A stretch of DNA of 20,709 nt from an uncultured Faecalibacterium sp. (GTDB lineage Bacteria > Bacillota > Clostridia > Oscillospirales > Ruminococcaceae). Position numbers and translations under genes: made by a program. Location: assembly GCA_934553285.1 (NCBI GenBank), contig CAKTFD010000030.1, forward strand, positions 1 to 20,709, given 5' to 3'. The notes under the pieces were generated by a model that was not told where the DNA came from, made no database searches, and saw nothing but the letters and a program-made list of their open reading frames with translations. Below, one piece after another: positions 6,823 through 14,153 of this stretch. Each line of letters opens with the position of its first letter. Within the stretch, counting starts at the first letter, position 1.

Positions 6823-6885
6823 TCTTTCATGGATCTCTTTTCCGTGAAAGACAAGTCTGGAAAATCCGCAGATTTTCCAGACTTG
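6823..6885. repeat. Two abutting hairpins between convergent genes
   Basis: TCTTTCATGG (6823-6832) pairs with CCGTGAAAGA (6842-6851, one wobble). Immediately adjacent, without a single spacer base, CAAGTCTGGAAAATC (6852-6866) pairs with its perfect complement at 6871-6885 around a 4-nt loop. The second stem of 15 bp could serve as the 3' end of the leftward glmS transcript, although the following minus-strand sequence (TCTTTC) is a poor T tail. The gap 6734-6960 holds this pair, the rightward terminator and no gene. Confidence 0.6.
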
Positions 6886-6960
6886 CAAAATATAAAAATA
6901 CTTTACCGCTAAAAATGGTCAGAGAGCAACGGAGACTATTTCAAATCGTCCTCTTCCTGG

Positions 6961-8781
6961 TCATTCCACCGTTACGCTCTTGGCCAGATTGCGGGGTTTA
7001 TCCACATCGCAGCCGCGCAGGACGGCCATATAATAGGCGAACAGCTGCAACGGTACAATGAGCTGCAGCGGCATCAGGATGTCATCGTATGCGTCCAGGC
7101 GGATGATCTCGTCCGCCACGCCGTCCGGCACTACGGCATCCTTTGTGGTAAACAGCAGCACCCGTGCGCCGCGGCTGCGGGTCTCCTTCGCGTTGGAGAG
7201 GGTCTTTTCGTACACATTCTTCTGGGTCGCCAGGGCGATCACCGGCACGCCATCCGTGATAAGGCTGATGGTACCGTGTTTCAGCTCCCCTGCCGCATAG
7301 GCATCCGAGTGCACGTAGCTGATCTCTTTTAGTTTCAGGCTGCCTTCCAGCGAGAGCGCGTAATCGAACCCGCGCCCGATGAAAAAGCAGCTCTGGGTGT
7401 TCACATAGCGGCTGGCAAGGTACTTGATCTGCTCACAGTCCGCCAGGCGGGGCTTGATGACATCCGCTGCATGCAGCAGCTGGGCGGTGTAGTACCGCGT
7501 TTTCTCCTCAGTCAGCTGCCCCCGGGCGTAAGCCAGCCGCAGCGCAAACAGGTACAGCACGCACATCTGCACCATATAGGCCTTGGTGGAGGCCACCGCG
7601 ATCTCCGGCCCTGCATAGGTGTACATCACATAATCCGCTGCACGGGCAATGGAGCTGCCCACCACGTTCACGATGGCCAGCACCGGCACCCCACGGCTCT
7701 TTGCCAGCCGGAGGGCGGCCAGGGTATCGCTGGTCTCGCCGGACTGGCTGATGATGATCACCAGATCCTCCGGTTTCAGGATAGGATCCCGGTAGCGGAA
7801 CTCGCTGGCGATATCCACCACCGCAGGCACCCGCGCCAGCGCCTCGATGGCGGTCTTGCCCACCATACCGGCGTGCATGGCCGTACCGCAGGCTACCAGA
7901 TGCACCGTGCCGATGCCGCGCAGTTTTTCGTCCGTCAGCGCCGGGATACGCAGTTCCGGCATCCCATCCTCCACACGGGGGCTTACCGTAGCCGTGATGG
8001 CGGCGGGCTGCTCGTTGATCTCCTTGAGCATAAAGTGTGGATAGCCGCCCTTTTCAGCGGCCTCCATGTCCCAGTCTGCGGTCAGCTTTTCGCGCTTTAC
8101 CGGCTCTCCAAATTCGTTATAGAAGCGGATCTCCTGTGCCGTGCACACGGCCATATCCCCTTCTTCCAGCACACTGTAGCGGCGGGTATACTTGAGCAGT
8201 GCCGGGATATCCGATGCCACAAAGTTTTCGCCCTCGCCCCAGCCTACGATCAGCGGGCTTTCCCGCCGGACGGCAAAGATGGTATCCGGATAGTCCTTAA
8301 ACAGTACCGCCAGCGCATAGCTGCCCCGCACCCTGGCCAGCGCATCCTGCAGCGCACGCAGCGGCTCGCCCTGATAGCAGCTGTCGATCAGCTTTACCAG
8401 CACCTCGGTGTCTGTTTCGCTGGTAAAGGTATAGCCTTTGGCGATGAGCCGCTCTTTCAGCACACCGTAATTTTCAATAATGCCGTTGTGCACGATGCTG
8501 ACCCGGGGCGTGGAATGCGGATGGCTGTTCACATCACTGGGTTCCCCGTGGGTAGCCCAGCGGGTATGGCCGATGCCGCAGCTGCTCTGGGGCAGGGCCA
8601 GCTGCTCCAGCTGGCTGCGCAGGGCAGAAAGCCGCCCCTTGCTTTTGACCACACAGATCCCCTGCCGCTGGGTCAGCGCCACACCGGCTGAGTCGTACCC
8701 ACGGTACTCCAGTTTTTCCAGGCCATCCAGCAGCACCTGCTGGGCACTGCGCATACCAACGTAACCTACGATGCCACACAT
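6961..8781 (-). CDS. glmS: Glutamine--fructose-6-phosphate aminotransferase (GlmS)
   Basis: A 606-residue cytosolic enzyme making glucosamine-6-phosphate from fructose-6-phosphate and glutamine, the first step toward UDP-GlcNAc and cell wall. The start was placed at ATG 8781, not the GTG nine bases upstream, because it gives MCGIVGY with the catalytic N-terminal Cys and because GGAGG sits 8 nt before it. The glutaminase domain (1 to about 220) shows GHTRWATHGEPS and HNGIIENY. Two SIS domains follow (about 280-410 with SQSGETSDT, and 450-590), and the protein ends in the family's C-terminal PRNLAKSVTVE. Length is normal. A glmS ribozyme lies upstream, so the mRNA should be cleaved and destabilised when glucosamine-6-phosphate accumulates. 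Confidence 0.98.
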   Translation of the reverse strand: MCGIVGYVGMRSAQQVLLDGLEKLEYRGYDSAGVALTQRQGICVVKSKGRLSALRSQLEQLALPQSSCGIGHTRWATHGEPSDVNSHPHSTPRVSIVHNGIIENYGVLKERLIAKGYTFTSETDTEVLVKLIDSCYQGEPLRALQDALARVRGSYALAVLFKDYPDTIFAVRRESPLIVGWGEGENFVASDIPALLKYTRRYSVLEEGDMAVCTAQEIRFYNEFGEPVKREKLTADWDMEAAEKGGYPHFMLKEINEQPAAITATVSPRVEDGMPELRIPALTDEKLRGIGTVHLVACGTAMHAGMVGKTAIEALARVPAVVDIASEFRYRDPILKPEDLVIIISQSGETSDTLAALRLAKSRGVPVLAIVNVVGSSIARAADYVMYTYAGPEIAVASTKAYMVQMCVLYLFALRLAYARGQLTEEKTRYYTAQLLHAADVIKPRLADCEQIKYLASRYVNTQSCFFIGRGFDYALSLEGSLKLKEISYVHSDAYAAGELKHGTISLITDGVPVIALATQKNVYEKTLSNAKETRSRGARVLLFTTKDAVVPDGVADEIIRLDAYDDILMPLQLIVPLQLFAYYMAVLRGCDVDKPRNLAKSVTVE

Positions 8782-8867
8782 ACAAAACACCTCCAGACCG
8801 ACTGCGGCGCGCTGGAATGCGCAGCTGCACAGTCAGTTTCCTCTTTAAAAGTTTATGTTCCTGTATG

Positions 8868-9019
8868 GCTTTCTTTGCAGGGATCTGTTCCGGTATCACT
8901 GCCGGTTTTTGCCCTGCTCTGCGGCTGGTATAGCCCTCAGCCGGAAAAACATCCGCCGAATCTTTCGATGATTTTTCTCCTCGTCACCCTCGCGGCTGTC
9001 ACCCGCGTGGCCCGGCGCT
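8868..9019 (-). ncRNA. glmS ribozyme (glucosamine-6-phosphate-activated riboswitch)
   Basis: Read on the minus strand, the leader contains the conserved glmS ribozyme core. AAGCGCC (9020-9014) holds the cleavage site, expected between A9019 and G9018. GTGACGAGGAG follows around 8987-8977, then AATCATCGAAAGATT and GGCGGATG (8957-8950). P3 is CGGCTG with CAGCCG, and P4 is GCAGGG with CCCTGC (ending at 8877), capped by CCGG/CCGG. It lies about 90 nt upstream of the glmS start codon and 50 nt downstream of the preceding gene. Known ribozymes of this class self-cleave using glucosamine-6-phosphate as a cofactor, after which the glmS mRNA is degraded. Exact boundaries are approximate. Confidence 0.93.
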
Positions 9020-9069
9020 TTGCGTCAGCTGTGCGGTGCACATCCCTTCTTTCTATGGTCTTTTGGGGG

Positions 9070-9630
9070 TCAATGCATCCCCAGCATCTTATGCAGCCGG
9101 GGCTGCCATTTCAGCTTATACAGCAGCAGCATATTGCGCAGTGCACGGTCGTACAGGGCAAACGCTACGTTGCCCATGGCCAGTGTGAGCAGCGACATGG
9201 CCAGTGCCGTGGTGCGCAGCTCCTGCGCCACGCTGCCCATGGGCACCAGAAGCAGCAGCAGCCCGTACATGGCCAGCACTGCCCCGTTGCACAGCAGCAG
9301 TTTACAGCACAGCTGCAGCACACCGGGACGGATGCGGTCGAACCAGGGCTTGACCAGCGGATAATACCCCAGCAGCACGGCAAAAATAAGCGCAATCTCC
9401 TTATCCGGCACAAACAGCAGCCCCAGCAGGCTGACCGCCGCATAGGCCGTCCACGCCATGGTAAGGCCGCACTCCATGCACACCGTTGCAATGAGAAAAC
9501 TGGCCACAGCAGGCGCAATGAACATTGCGATAGGGATAATGGTGCCCAGCAGCATCAGGGCCACGCACAGCGCAGCCGCCATGCCGCAGTAGGCCATCGC
9601 CCAGCTTTTGCTTTTCCGTTTTTGTTTCAT
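9070..9630 (-). CDS. Small integral membrane protein, function unknown
   Basis: A 186-residue, very hydrophobic protein with a basic N-terminus (MKQKRKSKSW) and about five or six membrane segments (for example CGMAAALCVALMLLGTIIPI, MFIAPAVASFLIATVCMECG and LLLLVPMG). Its layout recalls the small substrate-binding (S) components of ECF vitamin transporters and related membrane proteins, but I see no motif that decides a substrate. The start at 9630 was chosen over ATG 9642 because GGGAG lies 5 nt upstream and the ATG overlaps the TGA of the preceding gene (ATGA), a coupled arrangement. It is cotranscribed with the DUF5685 gene and possibly with glmS. Confidence 0.7.
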   Translation of the reverse strand: MKQKRKSKSWAMAYCGMAAALCVALMLLGTIIPIAMFIAPAVASFLIATVCMECGLTMAWTAYAAVSLLGLLFVPDKEIALIFAVLLGYYPLVKPWFDRIRPGVLQLCCKLLLCNGAVLAMYGLLLLLVPMGSVAQELRTTALAMSLLTLAMGNVAFALYDRALRNMLLLYKLKWQPRLHKMLGMH

Positions 9631-10496
9631 GGGATCTCCCATTTTTCCAGGTCTGTATCCTGTTCCAGCGGGTCCACCGCATGGTGCAGGCCCAGCACCA
9701 TGATATTGTTCAGCAGGCTGTCGTTGAACTTGACATCCAGCATCTTGTACACCCGCATCAGGTCGTTGGCAGCTGCCAGTGCCTGGCGGCGGGCGTTCTC
9801 CATGGCAGCGGCCTGCCCATTCAGCTCGTTTACCACAAACACATTGTATTGCCCCTTGCGTTGGTCTGCCTCAAAGCGTTCGGCCTTATCCATCAGGTAG
9901 AAGATGCGCCCAATGCAGCTGCCGATATACCGCATGCTCTTGCGCTGGGCGGGATCCTCCGTAGCAAGGGTGGAGTACAGCGCGCCATAGATATTGCTCA
10001 TCGGCTCGGCAGCCAGCGCATAATTTTTTGCGTTCAGGTTCATCTGCACCACAGCCTGCTCCCGCTCCTGGGCAAACAGGCGCTCCAGCGCAGGGTTTTC
10101 CTGCCGGGCTTTCCTATAAGCGCGCCGCAGCAGCAGCTTGTCTGCCGCACGGCGCAGCCGCTTGCGCAGGCACAGCTCGCTGTATTTGCGGTCCTGCAGG
10201 TTATGCCAGCCCATCAGGATCTCCACCTGCGCCGCCTGCCGGATGCCCAGCGTCTGGCACATCATATTGCGCCAGCACAGCGTACCGGGCACCCGCTGCC
10301 GTTTACAGGTGGGCATCCGCCCTGCAAGGCTGTCGGACAGGATGGCAAACAGTACCCCGTTGGTGCGCAGCAGATGGCAGGCGTAAAAGCCGTAGGCCGT
10401 GCACAGCTGACGCCGCACCCCGTGCAGATAACGCATATAGGTGTTGTAATCCCGGATCGTCAGTTCCGGCAGGTAGGGCCGCATCCGTCCCTTCAT
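9627..10496 (-). CDS. DUF5685 family protein
   Basis: A 289-residue soluble, helix-rich protein of unknown function. The N-terminal RPYLPELTIRDYNTYMRYLHGVRRQLC and the downstream SMRYIGSCIGRIFYLMDKAERFEADQRKGQYNVF resemble DUF5685 proteins of Clostridia, which usually begin GYVRPxxPEL and carry YCGLCR near residue 25. Here that CxxC pair appears as LHGVR, so the usual Cys pair is missing, although other Cys residues remain (residues 32, 40, 64, 74, 80). The middle is rich in Arg, Lys and Ala. A good promoter lies 54 nt upstream, and the gene overlaps the following membrane-protein gene by 4 nt, suggesting paired function. The family assignment rests on remembered patterns. Confidence 0.65.
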   Translation of the reverse strand: MKGRMRPYLPELTIRDYNTYMRYLHGVRRQLCTAYGFYACHLLRTNGVLFAILSDSLAGRMPTCKRQRVPGTLCWRNMMCQTLGIRQAAQVEILMGWHNLQDRKYSELCLRKRLRRAADKLLLRRAYRKARQENPALERLFAQEREQAVVQMNLNAKNYALAAEPMSNIYGALYSTLATEDPAQRKSMRYIGSCIGRIFYLMDKAERFEADQRKGQYNVFVVNELNGQAAAMENARRQALAAANDLMRVYKMLDVKFNDSLLNNIMVLGLHHAVDPLEQDTDLEKWEIP

Positions 10497-10549
10497 AAAA
10501 GCCAGCCATCCTTTCTGTGCCTGTACAGCGTAGTGCGGTCAATAACGCT

Positions 10550-10578
10550 AGTATAAACCTTTTTGTTCAGCAACGCAA
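10550..10578 (-). promoter_or_regulatory. Promoter of the DUF5685-membrane protein(-glmS) unit
   Basis: On the minus strand TTGCGT (10578-10573) and TATACT (10555-10550) are separated by 17 bp. Transcription should start near 10543, leaving about 47 nt before the DUF5685 start codon. The ribosome site AAGGA is 12 nt from the ATG, rather distant. Confidence 0.7.
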
Positions 10579-10644
10579 CCACCGGGCGCAAAAACTGCAG
10601 CAATTTGTCATATCGATGAATTATTTATACTTCCTTTTCAGCAC

Positions 10645-10695
10645 AAAAACACCCGCAGACCGTATCTTTTTTCAAAAGACAGGCTGCGGGTGTTT
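10645..10695 (-). terminator. Intrinsic terminator of the rRNA methyltransferase gene
   Basis: AAACACCCGCAG (10647-10658) pairs perfectly with 10684-10695. The 25-nt loop contains a second helix TCTTTT/AAAAGA (10665-10670 with 10674-10679). On the minus strand the stem runs into a T run formed by the A bases at 10645-10649. The gap 10497-10775 otherwise holds the DUF5685 promoter and one weaker nested hairpin (CCCGGC 10708-10713 with GCCGGG 10744-10749); no gene is seen. Confidence 0.85.
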
Positions 10696-10775
10696 GTAGT
10701 GGATTTTCCCGGCAAAAGTCACACTTTTTTCAGCATACCGTCCGCCGGGCACAGGGCAAATGCCCCTTTATCCGC

Positions 10776-11972
10776 TTACTTTTTATCAAAATGGGTGCGC
10801 TTGCCGTCAAAGCCGGACTTCGGCATCGGCTTTGCCACATGCTCGGCCTTGGGGGCGTTGTAGTACATGTACAGCTGGCAGGGGATCATGCCGTTGTACA
10901 TCTTGCGGCGCTTGTTGGCACGTTTGCCGTAGTGCAGCTCAAAATCCATATCGGCGGTAATGGCGTACAGGCCCGCACAGGGGTTTGCCTCCATCTGCTG
11001 GCCCAGTGTCCGCGCCAGCCGGGCAGCGCCCTCGATGGTGCCCAGGCGCTCGCCATACGGGGGGTTGGTCAGCACGATGGCTTCCGGCTTTGCGGCAAAG
11101 GCTGCAACATCCGCCACCTCAAAGTGGCAGCGGTTCTCTACGCCGGCCAGCTTGGCGTTGGCATTGGCCTGCGCCACGGCAGCAGGGTCGATATCATAGC
11201 CAAAGGCTTCAAAGCCCACATCCAGCTTGGACTCGGCCAGGGCCTTCTGGCGCTGCTCTGCCCACAGGGCGGCGGGCACAAAGCTGTAGCGCTCGGCAGC
11301 AAAGCGGCGCTTGAGGCCCGGAGCAATGTTCATGGCTTTCTGGGCGGCTTCGATCAGCAGGGTGCCGCTGCCGCAGAAGGGATCCTCCACCAGGCTGTCG
11401 CGGCGCACACGGCCAAGGTCTGCGATGGTGGCCGCCAGCGTTTCGCGCAGGGGGGCCTCCATGGCGTTGCGGCGGTAGCCGCGCTTGTGCAGTCCCTCGC
11501 CGGTGGTATCCAGCATGATCTCGCACACATTTTTGCGCAGCATAAAGCGGATCTTGTACTCCACGCCGCTCTCGGGCAGCACAGTGGTGCGGTGGCCCTT
11601 CATCAGGCGCTTGACCACCGCCTTTTTGATAACGCTCTGGCAGGCCGGGATACTGGTCAGCTGGCTGTTCAGGGAAGAACCGGTGACCGGGAAGGCTGCA
11701 TCCACCGGCAAAAACTCCTCCCAGGGCACGGCATACACACCATCAAACAGTTCGTCGAAGGTAGAGGCCTTGTAGCGGGCCAGCAGCAGCATCACGCGCT
11801 CTACGGTGCGCAGATTCAGGTTCGCAGCAGCGATCATCTCTGCCCCGCCGGAAAAGCTCAGGCGGCCATCCTCCACCCGGATGTTCTCCGCGCCGATACG
11901 GGTCAGTTCAAATTTAGCGGTCGATTCGCACCCAAAAAAGCAGGGAGCGATCAGTTCAAATTTTGCGGGCAT
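10776..11972 (-). CDS. THUMP-domain rRNA guanine-N2 methyltransferase (RlmL N-domain/YpsC type)
   Basis: A 398-residue class I SAM-dependent RNA methyltransferase that most likely methylates a guanine of 23S rRNA. An N-terminal ferredoxin-like and THUMP region (about 1-155) binds RNA, then comes the family motif LHKRGYR (161-167). The catalytic domain has the SAM-binding DPFCGSGT (197-204), an acidic strand end FGYDIDP (257-263) and the catalytic NPPYGER (303-309). The C-terminus is basic. AAAGGA lies 7 nt before the start. It corresponds to the first half of E. coli RlmL and to Bacillus YpsC; I cannot tell the exact target base. Terminators on both sides make it a separate unit, though no clear promoter is seen in the short upstream gap. 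Confidence 0.9.
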   Translation of the reverse strand: MPAKFELIAPCFFGCESTAKFELTRIGAENIRVEDGRLSFSGGAEMIAAANLNLRTVERVMLLLARYKASTFDELFDGVYAVPWEEFLPVDAAFPVTGSSLNSQLTSIPACQSVIKKAVVKRLMKGHRTTVLPESGVEYKIRFMLRKNVCEIMLDTTGEGLHKRGYRRNAMEAPLRETLAATIADLGRVRRDSLVEDPFCGSGTLLIEAAQKAMNIAPGLKRRFAAERYSFVPAALWAEQRQKALAESKLDVGFEAFGYDIDPAAVAQANANAKLAGVENRCHFEVADVAAFAAKPEAIVLTNPPYGERLGTIEGAARLARTLGQQMEANPCAGLYAITADMDFELHYGKRANKRRKMYNGMIPCQLYMYYNAPKAEHVAKPMPKSGFDGKRTHFDKK

Positions 11973-11997
11973 GGTAGTTCCTTTCTGTTCTGTCCCG

Positions 11998-12031
11998 AAA
12001 AAACAGACCTGTCCGACCAGGGACAGGTCTG
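11998..12031 (-). terminator. Intrinsic terminator after yabR
   Basis: CAGACCTGTCC (12004-12014) pairs perfectly with GGACAGGTCTG (12021-12031) around a 6-nt loop. On the minus strand six T residues follow (12003-11998). It ends the mazG-to-yabR cluster. Confidence 0.93.
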
Positions 12032-12073
12032 CCTGTGCTGAAAAGTTGTTTTTATGCGCGTTGCAAGACCCGT

Positions 12074-12634
12074 TCAGCGGCCACGGCGGCTGCGGGGGGC
12101 ATATCCGCCGCCCCGGCGGTTGTTGGTCTCGTGGTCCAGGTCGGCCATCTTCTCCTCGCTCTGGCTCTTAAAGCGGCTCATCATATCCTCAAAGCTCAGA
12201 TTATCGGATCGTGCCGGTGCCTTGGGCTGCCATACCCGGGGAGCCGGTTCCCGTGCCGGGCCGCGGCCACCCTCACGGGGGGGACGGCCTGCGCCGCGCG
12301 GGCCGTTGGAGCGTCCGCCCTCCTGCGGGCCGCGGAAACCGCCCTGGCGGGGGCCGCCTGCAGGGCCGCGGCCTTCCCGGGGCTGACGCGGCGGGGGCGG
12401 GGGCAGCAGGCGCTTGATGGACAGTGCGATCTTGCCATCCGGTGCAATGTTGATGACCTGCACCTTTACGTCATCGCCATCGTGCAGCACCGTGTTGATA
12501 TCCTGCACGAACTCGTTGGATACCTCGGAAATGTGGACCATGCCAACGCGGCCTTCCGGCAGCGCCACAAATGCGCCAAAAGGCTTTACGCCGGTCACAC
12601 GGCCCTCGAATACGTTCCCTACCTCAATTGCCAA
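12074..12634 (-). CDS. yabR: S1-domain RNA-binding protein with Arg/Gly/Pro-rich tail (YabR type)
   Basis: A 186-residue protein with one S1 RNA-binding domain at residues 1-75 (GNVFEGRVTGVKPFGAFVAL, GMVHISEVSNEFVQDI, GKIALSIKRL). A disordered region follows (about 76-140) of proline, arginine and glycine, with PPPPPR and repeated GGxRG-like units. Then comes a short helix SFEDMMSRFKSQSEEKMADL common in clostridial S1 proteins, and an Arg/Gly end (RRGGGYAPRSRRGR). The start codon is TTG at 12634, supported by AAGGAG 9 nt upstream; no ATG fits. It sits directly after divIC, the position of yabR in Bacillus. It probably binds RNA or the ribosome; the RG-rich tail would add nonspecific RNA affinity. 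Confidence 0.88.
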   Translation of the reverse strand: MAIEVGNVFEGRVTGVKPFGAFVALPEGRVGMVHISEVSNEFVQDINTVLHDGDDVKVQVINIAPDGKIALSIKRLLPPPPPRQPREGRGPAGGPRQGGFRGPQEGGRSNGPRGAGRPPREGGRGPAREPAPRVWQPKAPARSDNLSFEDMMSRFKSQSEEKMADLDHETNNRRGGGYAPRSRRGR

Positions 12635-12681
12635 AACTCAATACTCCTTGTTTTCCAAATACTATCGACCTGCCGCAGCGG

Positions 12682-12987
12682 TCAGTTGCCGGTCACATCC
12701 ACAAAGATGCGCTCGTTGGGTGCGGCGTAGTTGTAAGAGTCGCGTGCGACCCACTCGGTGATCTGGTCGGCATCGCCGCTCAGTACGCGCTGCAGCTCCT
12801 GGTTCTCGGTCTGTTGCTGCGCCACCTGTTCGTTCAGTGTTTCCAGTTCTGCCCGCTTGGAGCTGATGGTGACCTGATTGGAGATATAGGCCGCCAGCAT
12901 ACTGAGCAAAAGCAGCACAAAAAACAGGCGGAACGCCATTGTGACCACTGCATTCTTTCTGCGTTTTTTGCGTCCCGTATTCGTCAT
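12682..12987 (-). CDS. divIC: Septum formation initiator DivIC/FtsB-type protein
   Basis: A 101-residue bitopic membrane protein of the division complex. The basic cytoplasmic start (MTNTGRKKRRKNAVV) leads to one membrane helix (about 18-38, MAFRLFFVLLLLSMLAAYIS). An extracytoplasmic coiled coil follows (SSKRAELETLNEQVAQQQTE and onward) and a short globular end with the family's VARDSYNYAAPNERIFVDV. DivIC pairs with FtsL and DivIB at the septum. The start at 12987 was chosen because an upstream extension would run through yabQ in another frame, and the basic-helix-coil order fits the family. Its place between yabQ and yabR matches Bacillus and most Clostridia. Confidence 0.9.
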   Translation of the reverse strand: MTNTGRKKRRKNAVVTMAFRLFFVLLLLSMLAAYISNQVTISSKRAELETLNEQVAQQQTENQELQRVLSGDADQITEWVARDSYNYAAPNERIFVDVTGN

Positions 12988-13033
12988 TGCCTTACGCTCC
13001 CGTCTGAACAGCAGACTTCCTGCGTCTGTTCTC

Positions 13034-13507
13034 TTACTTTGATACGTTTGAATTATACAACACCAGCCGCTGGTTTGGCAAGTTCTTTTTGGATTTTTTT
13101 GCGGTTCTTTCCGCGTTCCGGCGTAATTTGCGTGCAGCTTTGCCCGCAGCGCGGCGGGCGCGCAGGGGCCGTACCACAAATCGGTGCAAAAACCGGCCCG
13201 GCAGGCACAGCAGCTTTACCAGCAGCCGCCCCAGCCCGCGCAGCGGGATGCCCAGCACTCCGGCAGCGCACAGCGCCGCCGCAAAGGCCGCCAGCACCAT
13301 GTACCACCGCAGCACGCCGGCGGCACTGCAGCCGGCAGCGTAGCTCTGGCAGGCCAGCAGCACCGTGCCGGAAAGCAGTACATCCGGCAAAAATGCCGCC
13401 CTGCCCCGCACCGGCAAAAACGCCCGCGCAGCGCCCAGAGCGGCCCCCAGCACAGCACAGGCGGCGATCTCCTGCCACAGCCGGGCAGGCAGCAGCACCT
13501 GTACCAT
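13034..13507 (-). CDS. yabQ: Spore cortex biosynthesis protein YabQ
   Basis: A 157-residue membrane protein with about four hydrophobic segments (AACAVLGAALGAARAF, LPDVLLSGTVLLACQSYAAG, VLRWYMVLAAFAAALCAAGV and a weaker one). An arginine- and lysine-rich tail ends in NQRLVLYNSNVSK. Position and size, more than strict motifs, identify it as YabQ: it follows yabP with a 1-nt overlap (TGATG) and precedes divIC. In Bacillus YabQ is made in the mother cell and needed for spore cortex. The GXXXG-type first helix and LRWY pattern fit the family. The tail is unusually basic. Confidence 0.82.
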   Translation of the reverse strand: MVQVLLPARLWQEIAACAVLGAALGAARAFLPVRGRAAFLPDVLLSGTVLLACQSYAAGCSAAGVLRWYMVLAAFAAALCAAGVLGIPLRGLGRLLVKLLCLPGRFLHRFVVRPLRARRAAGKAARKLRRNAERTAKKSKKNLPNQRLVLYNSNVSK

Positions 13508-13785
13508 CAGCGCAGCAGCCGGTGCCAGAAGCCCCCGGCTGTGTGGGCGGCGGTATACTCCAGCCCATCGAACCGCCCCGTCAGCTTTGCCTCTCCTGCT
13601 TCCAGATCCAGTGTCTGCATACTGAGCTGCGCACCGGACAGATGCAGGATGCCCTTGCCGGTCTCCAGCGCGGCGCTCTCGGCGCTGCAGTGCAGCACCC
13701 TTTGCACCCCGGTAACGGTAAGCCTGCTGCGGCTCTCCAGTATAAGGTCATGGGGCAGCGCCGGTTTTGCGGCAGTTTTGTCCAT
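13507..13785 (-). CDS. yabP: Sporulation protein YabP
   Basis: A 92-residue protein with the YabP pattern: HDLILESRSRLTVTGVQRVL at the N-terminus, an ALETGKGILHLSGAQLSM core and LDLEAGEAKLTGRFDGLEY near the end. It is a small beta-rich protein related to YqfC, made in the mother cell in Bacillus. AAGGGGG lies 9 nt before the ATG. It is followed by yabQ with a 1-nt overlap and preceded by rqcP. Its presence suggests the organism sporulates or descends from spore formers; it does not prove sporulation. Confidence 0.92.
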   Translation of the reverse strand: MDKTAAKPALPHDLILESRSRLTVTGVQRVLHCSAESAALETGKGILHLSGAQLSMQTLDLEAGEAKLTGRFDGLEYTAAHTAGGFWHRLLR

Positions 13786-13839
13786 AGGCAGTCCCCCTTC
13801 TGCAGCATTGTATGTGCACAGGGGGGCTGTTATACCGCC

Positions 13840-14085
13840 TTACTCCGCAAGCACCTCGTACATCTCCCGGGCCACATCCTTGGTACGGGGTTCCACATCC
13901 GAGAGCACCCGTACCTTGATAGGCCGGTTGCCGAAGGTCACCTCGATGATATCGCCGGCATTGACAGCCTGGCTGGCCTTGGCCACCTTGCCGTTGATGA
14001 GGATGCGGCCGGCATCGGCCACCTCGTTTGCCACCGTGCGGCGCTTGATGAGCCGCGAGACCTTGAGATATTTATCCAGACGCAT
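13840..14085 (-). CDS. rqcP: RqcP (YabO/HslR) S4-domain ribosome quality-control factor
   Basis: An 81-residue protein made almost wholly of one S4 RNA-binding domain (MRLDKYLKVSRLIKRRTVAN, ILINGKVAKASQAVNAGDII). In Bacillus RqcP binds the stalled 50S subunit next to the nascent-chain tRNA and helps RqcH add alanine tails. AAGGAG lies 7 nt upstream of the ATG. The hup terminator just before this gene implies that rqcP expression depends on readthrough or on a promoter I could not identify. Confidence 0.95.
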   Translation of the reverse strand: MRLDKYLKVSRLIKRRTVANEVADAGRILINGKVAKASQAVNAGDIIEVTFGNRPIKVRVLSDVEPRTKDVAREMYEVLAE

Positions 14086-14103
14086 GTGCGTTCTCCTTTC
14101 ATC

Positions 14104-14139
14104 AAAAAAGCCGCCGCACCTTGTGCAGGCAGCGGCGGC
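14104..14139 (-). terminator. Intrinsic terminator between hup and rqcP
   Basis: GCCGCCGC (14110-14117) pairs with GCGGCGGC (14132-14139), with a short inner CCT/AGG helix in the loop. On the minus strand six T residues follow (14109-14104). It lies 14 nt after the hup stop codon and ends only 19 nt before rqcP, so it probably lets part of the transcription through. Confidence 0.88.
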
Positions 14140-14153
14140 GTGACGGAAACCGA

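Noticed and set aside
9020..9069. TTGACC on the minus strand near 9070 as a -35 box for glmS
   Set aside because: No acceptable -10 element lies 15 to 19 bp downstream, so a promoter cannot be supported.
10708..10749. A CCCGGC/GCCGGG hairpin with an inner AAAAGT/ACTTTT helix, considered as a second terminator of the methyltransferase gene
   Set aside because: The minus-strand sequence after it begins AAAATCC and has no T run; the hairpin at 10645-10695 fits much better.
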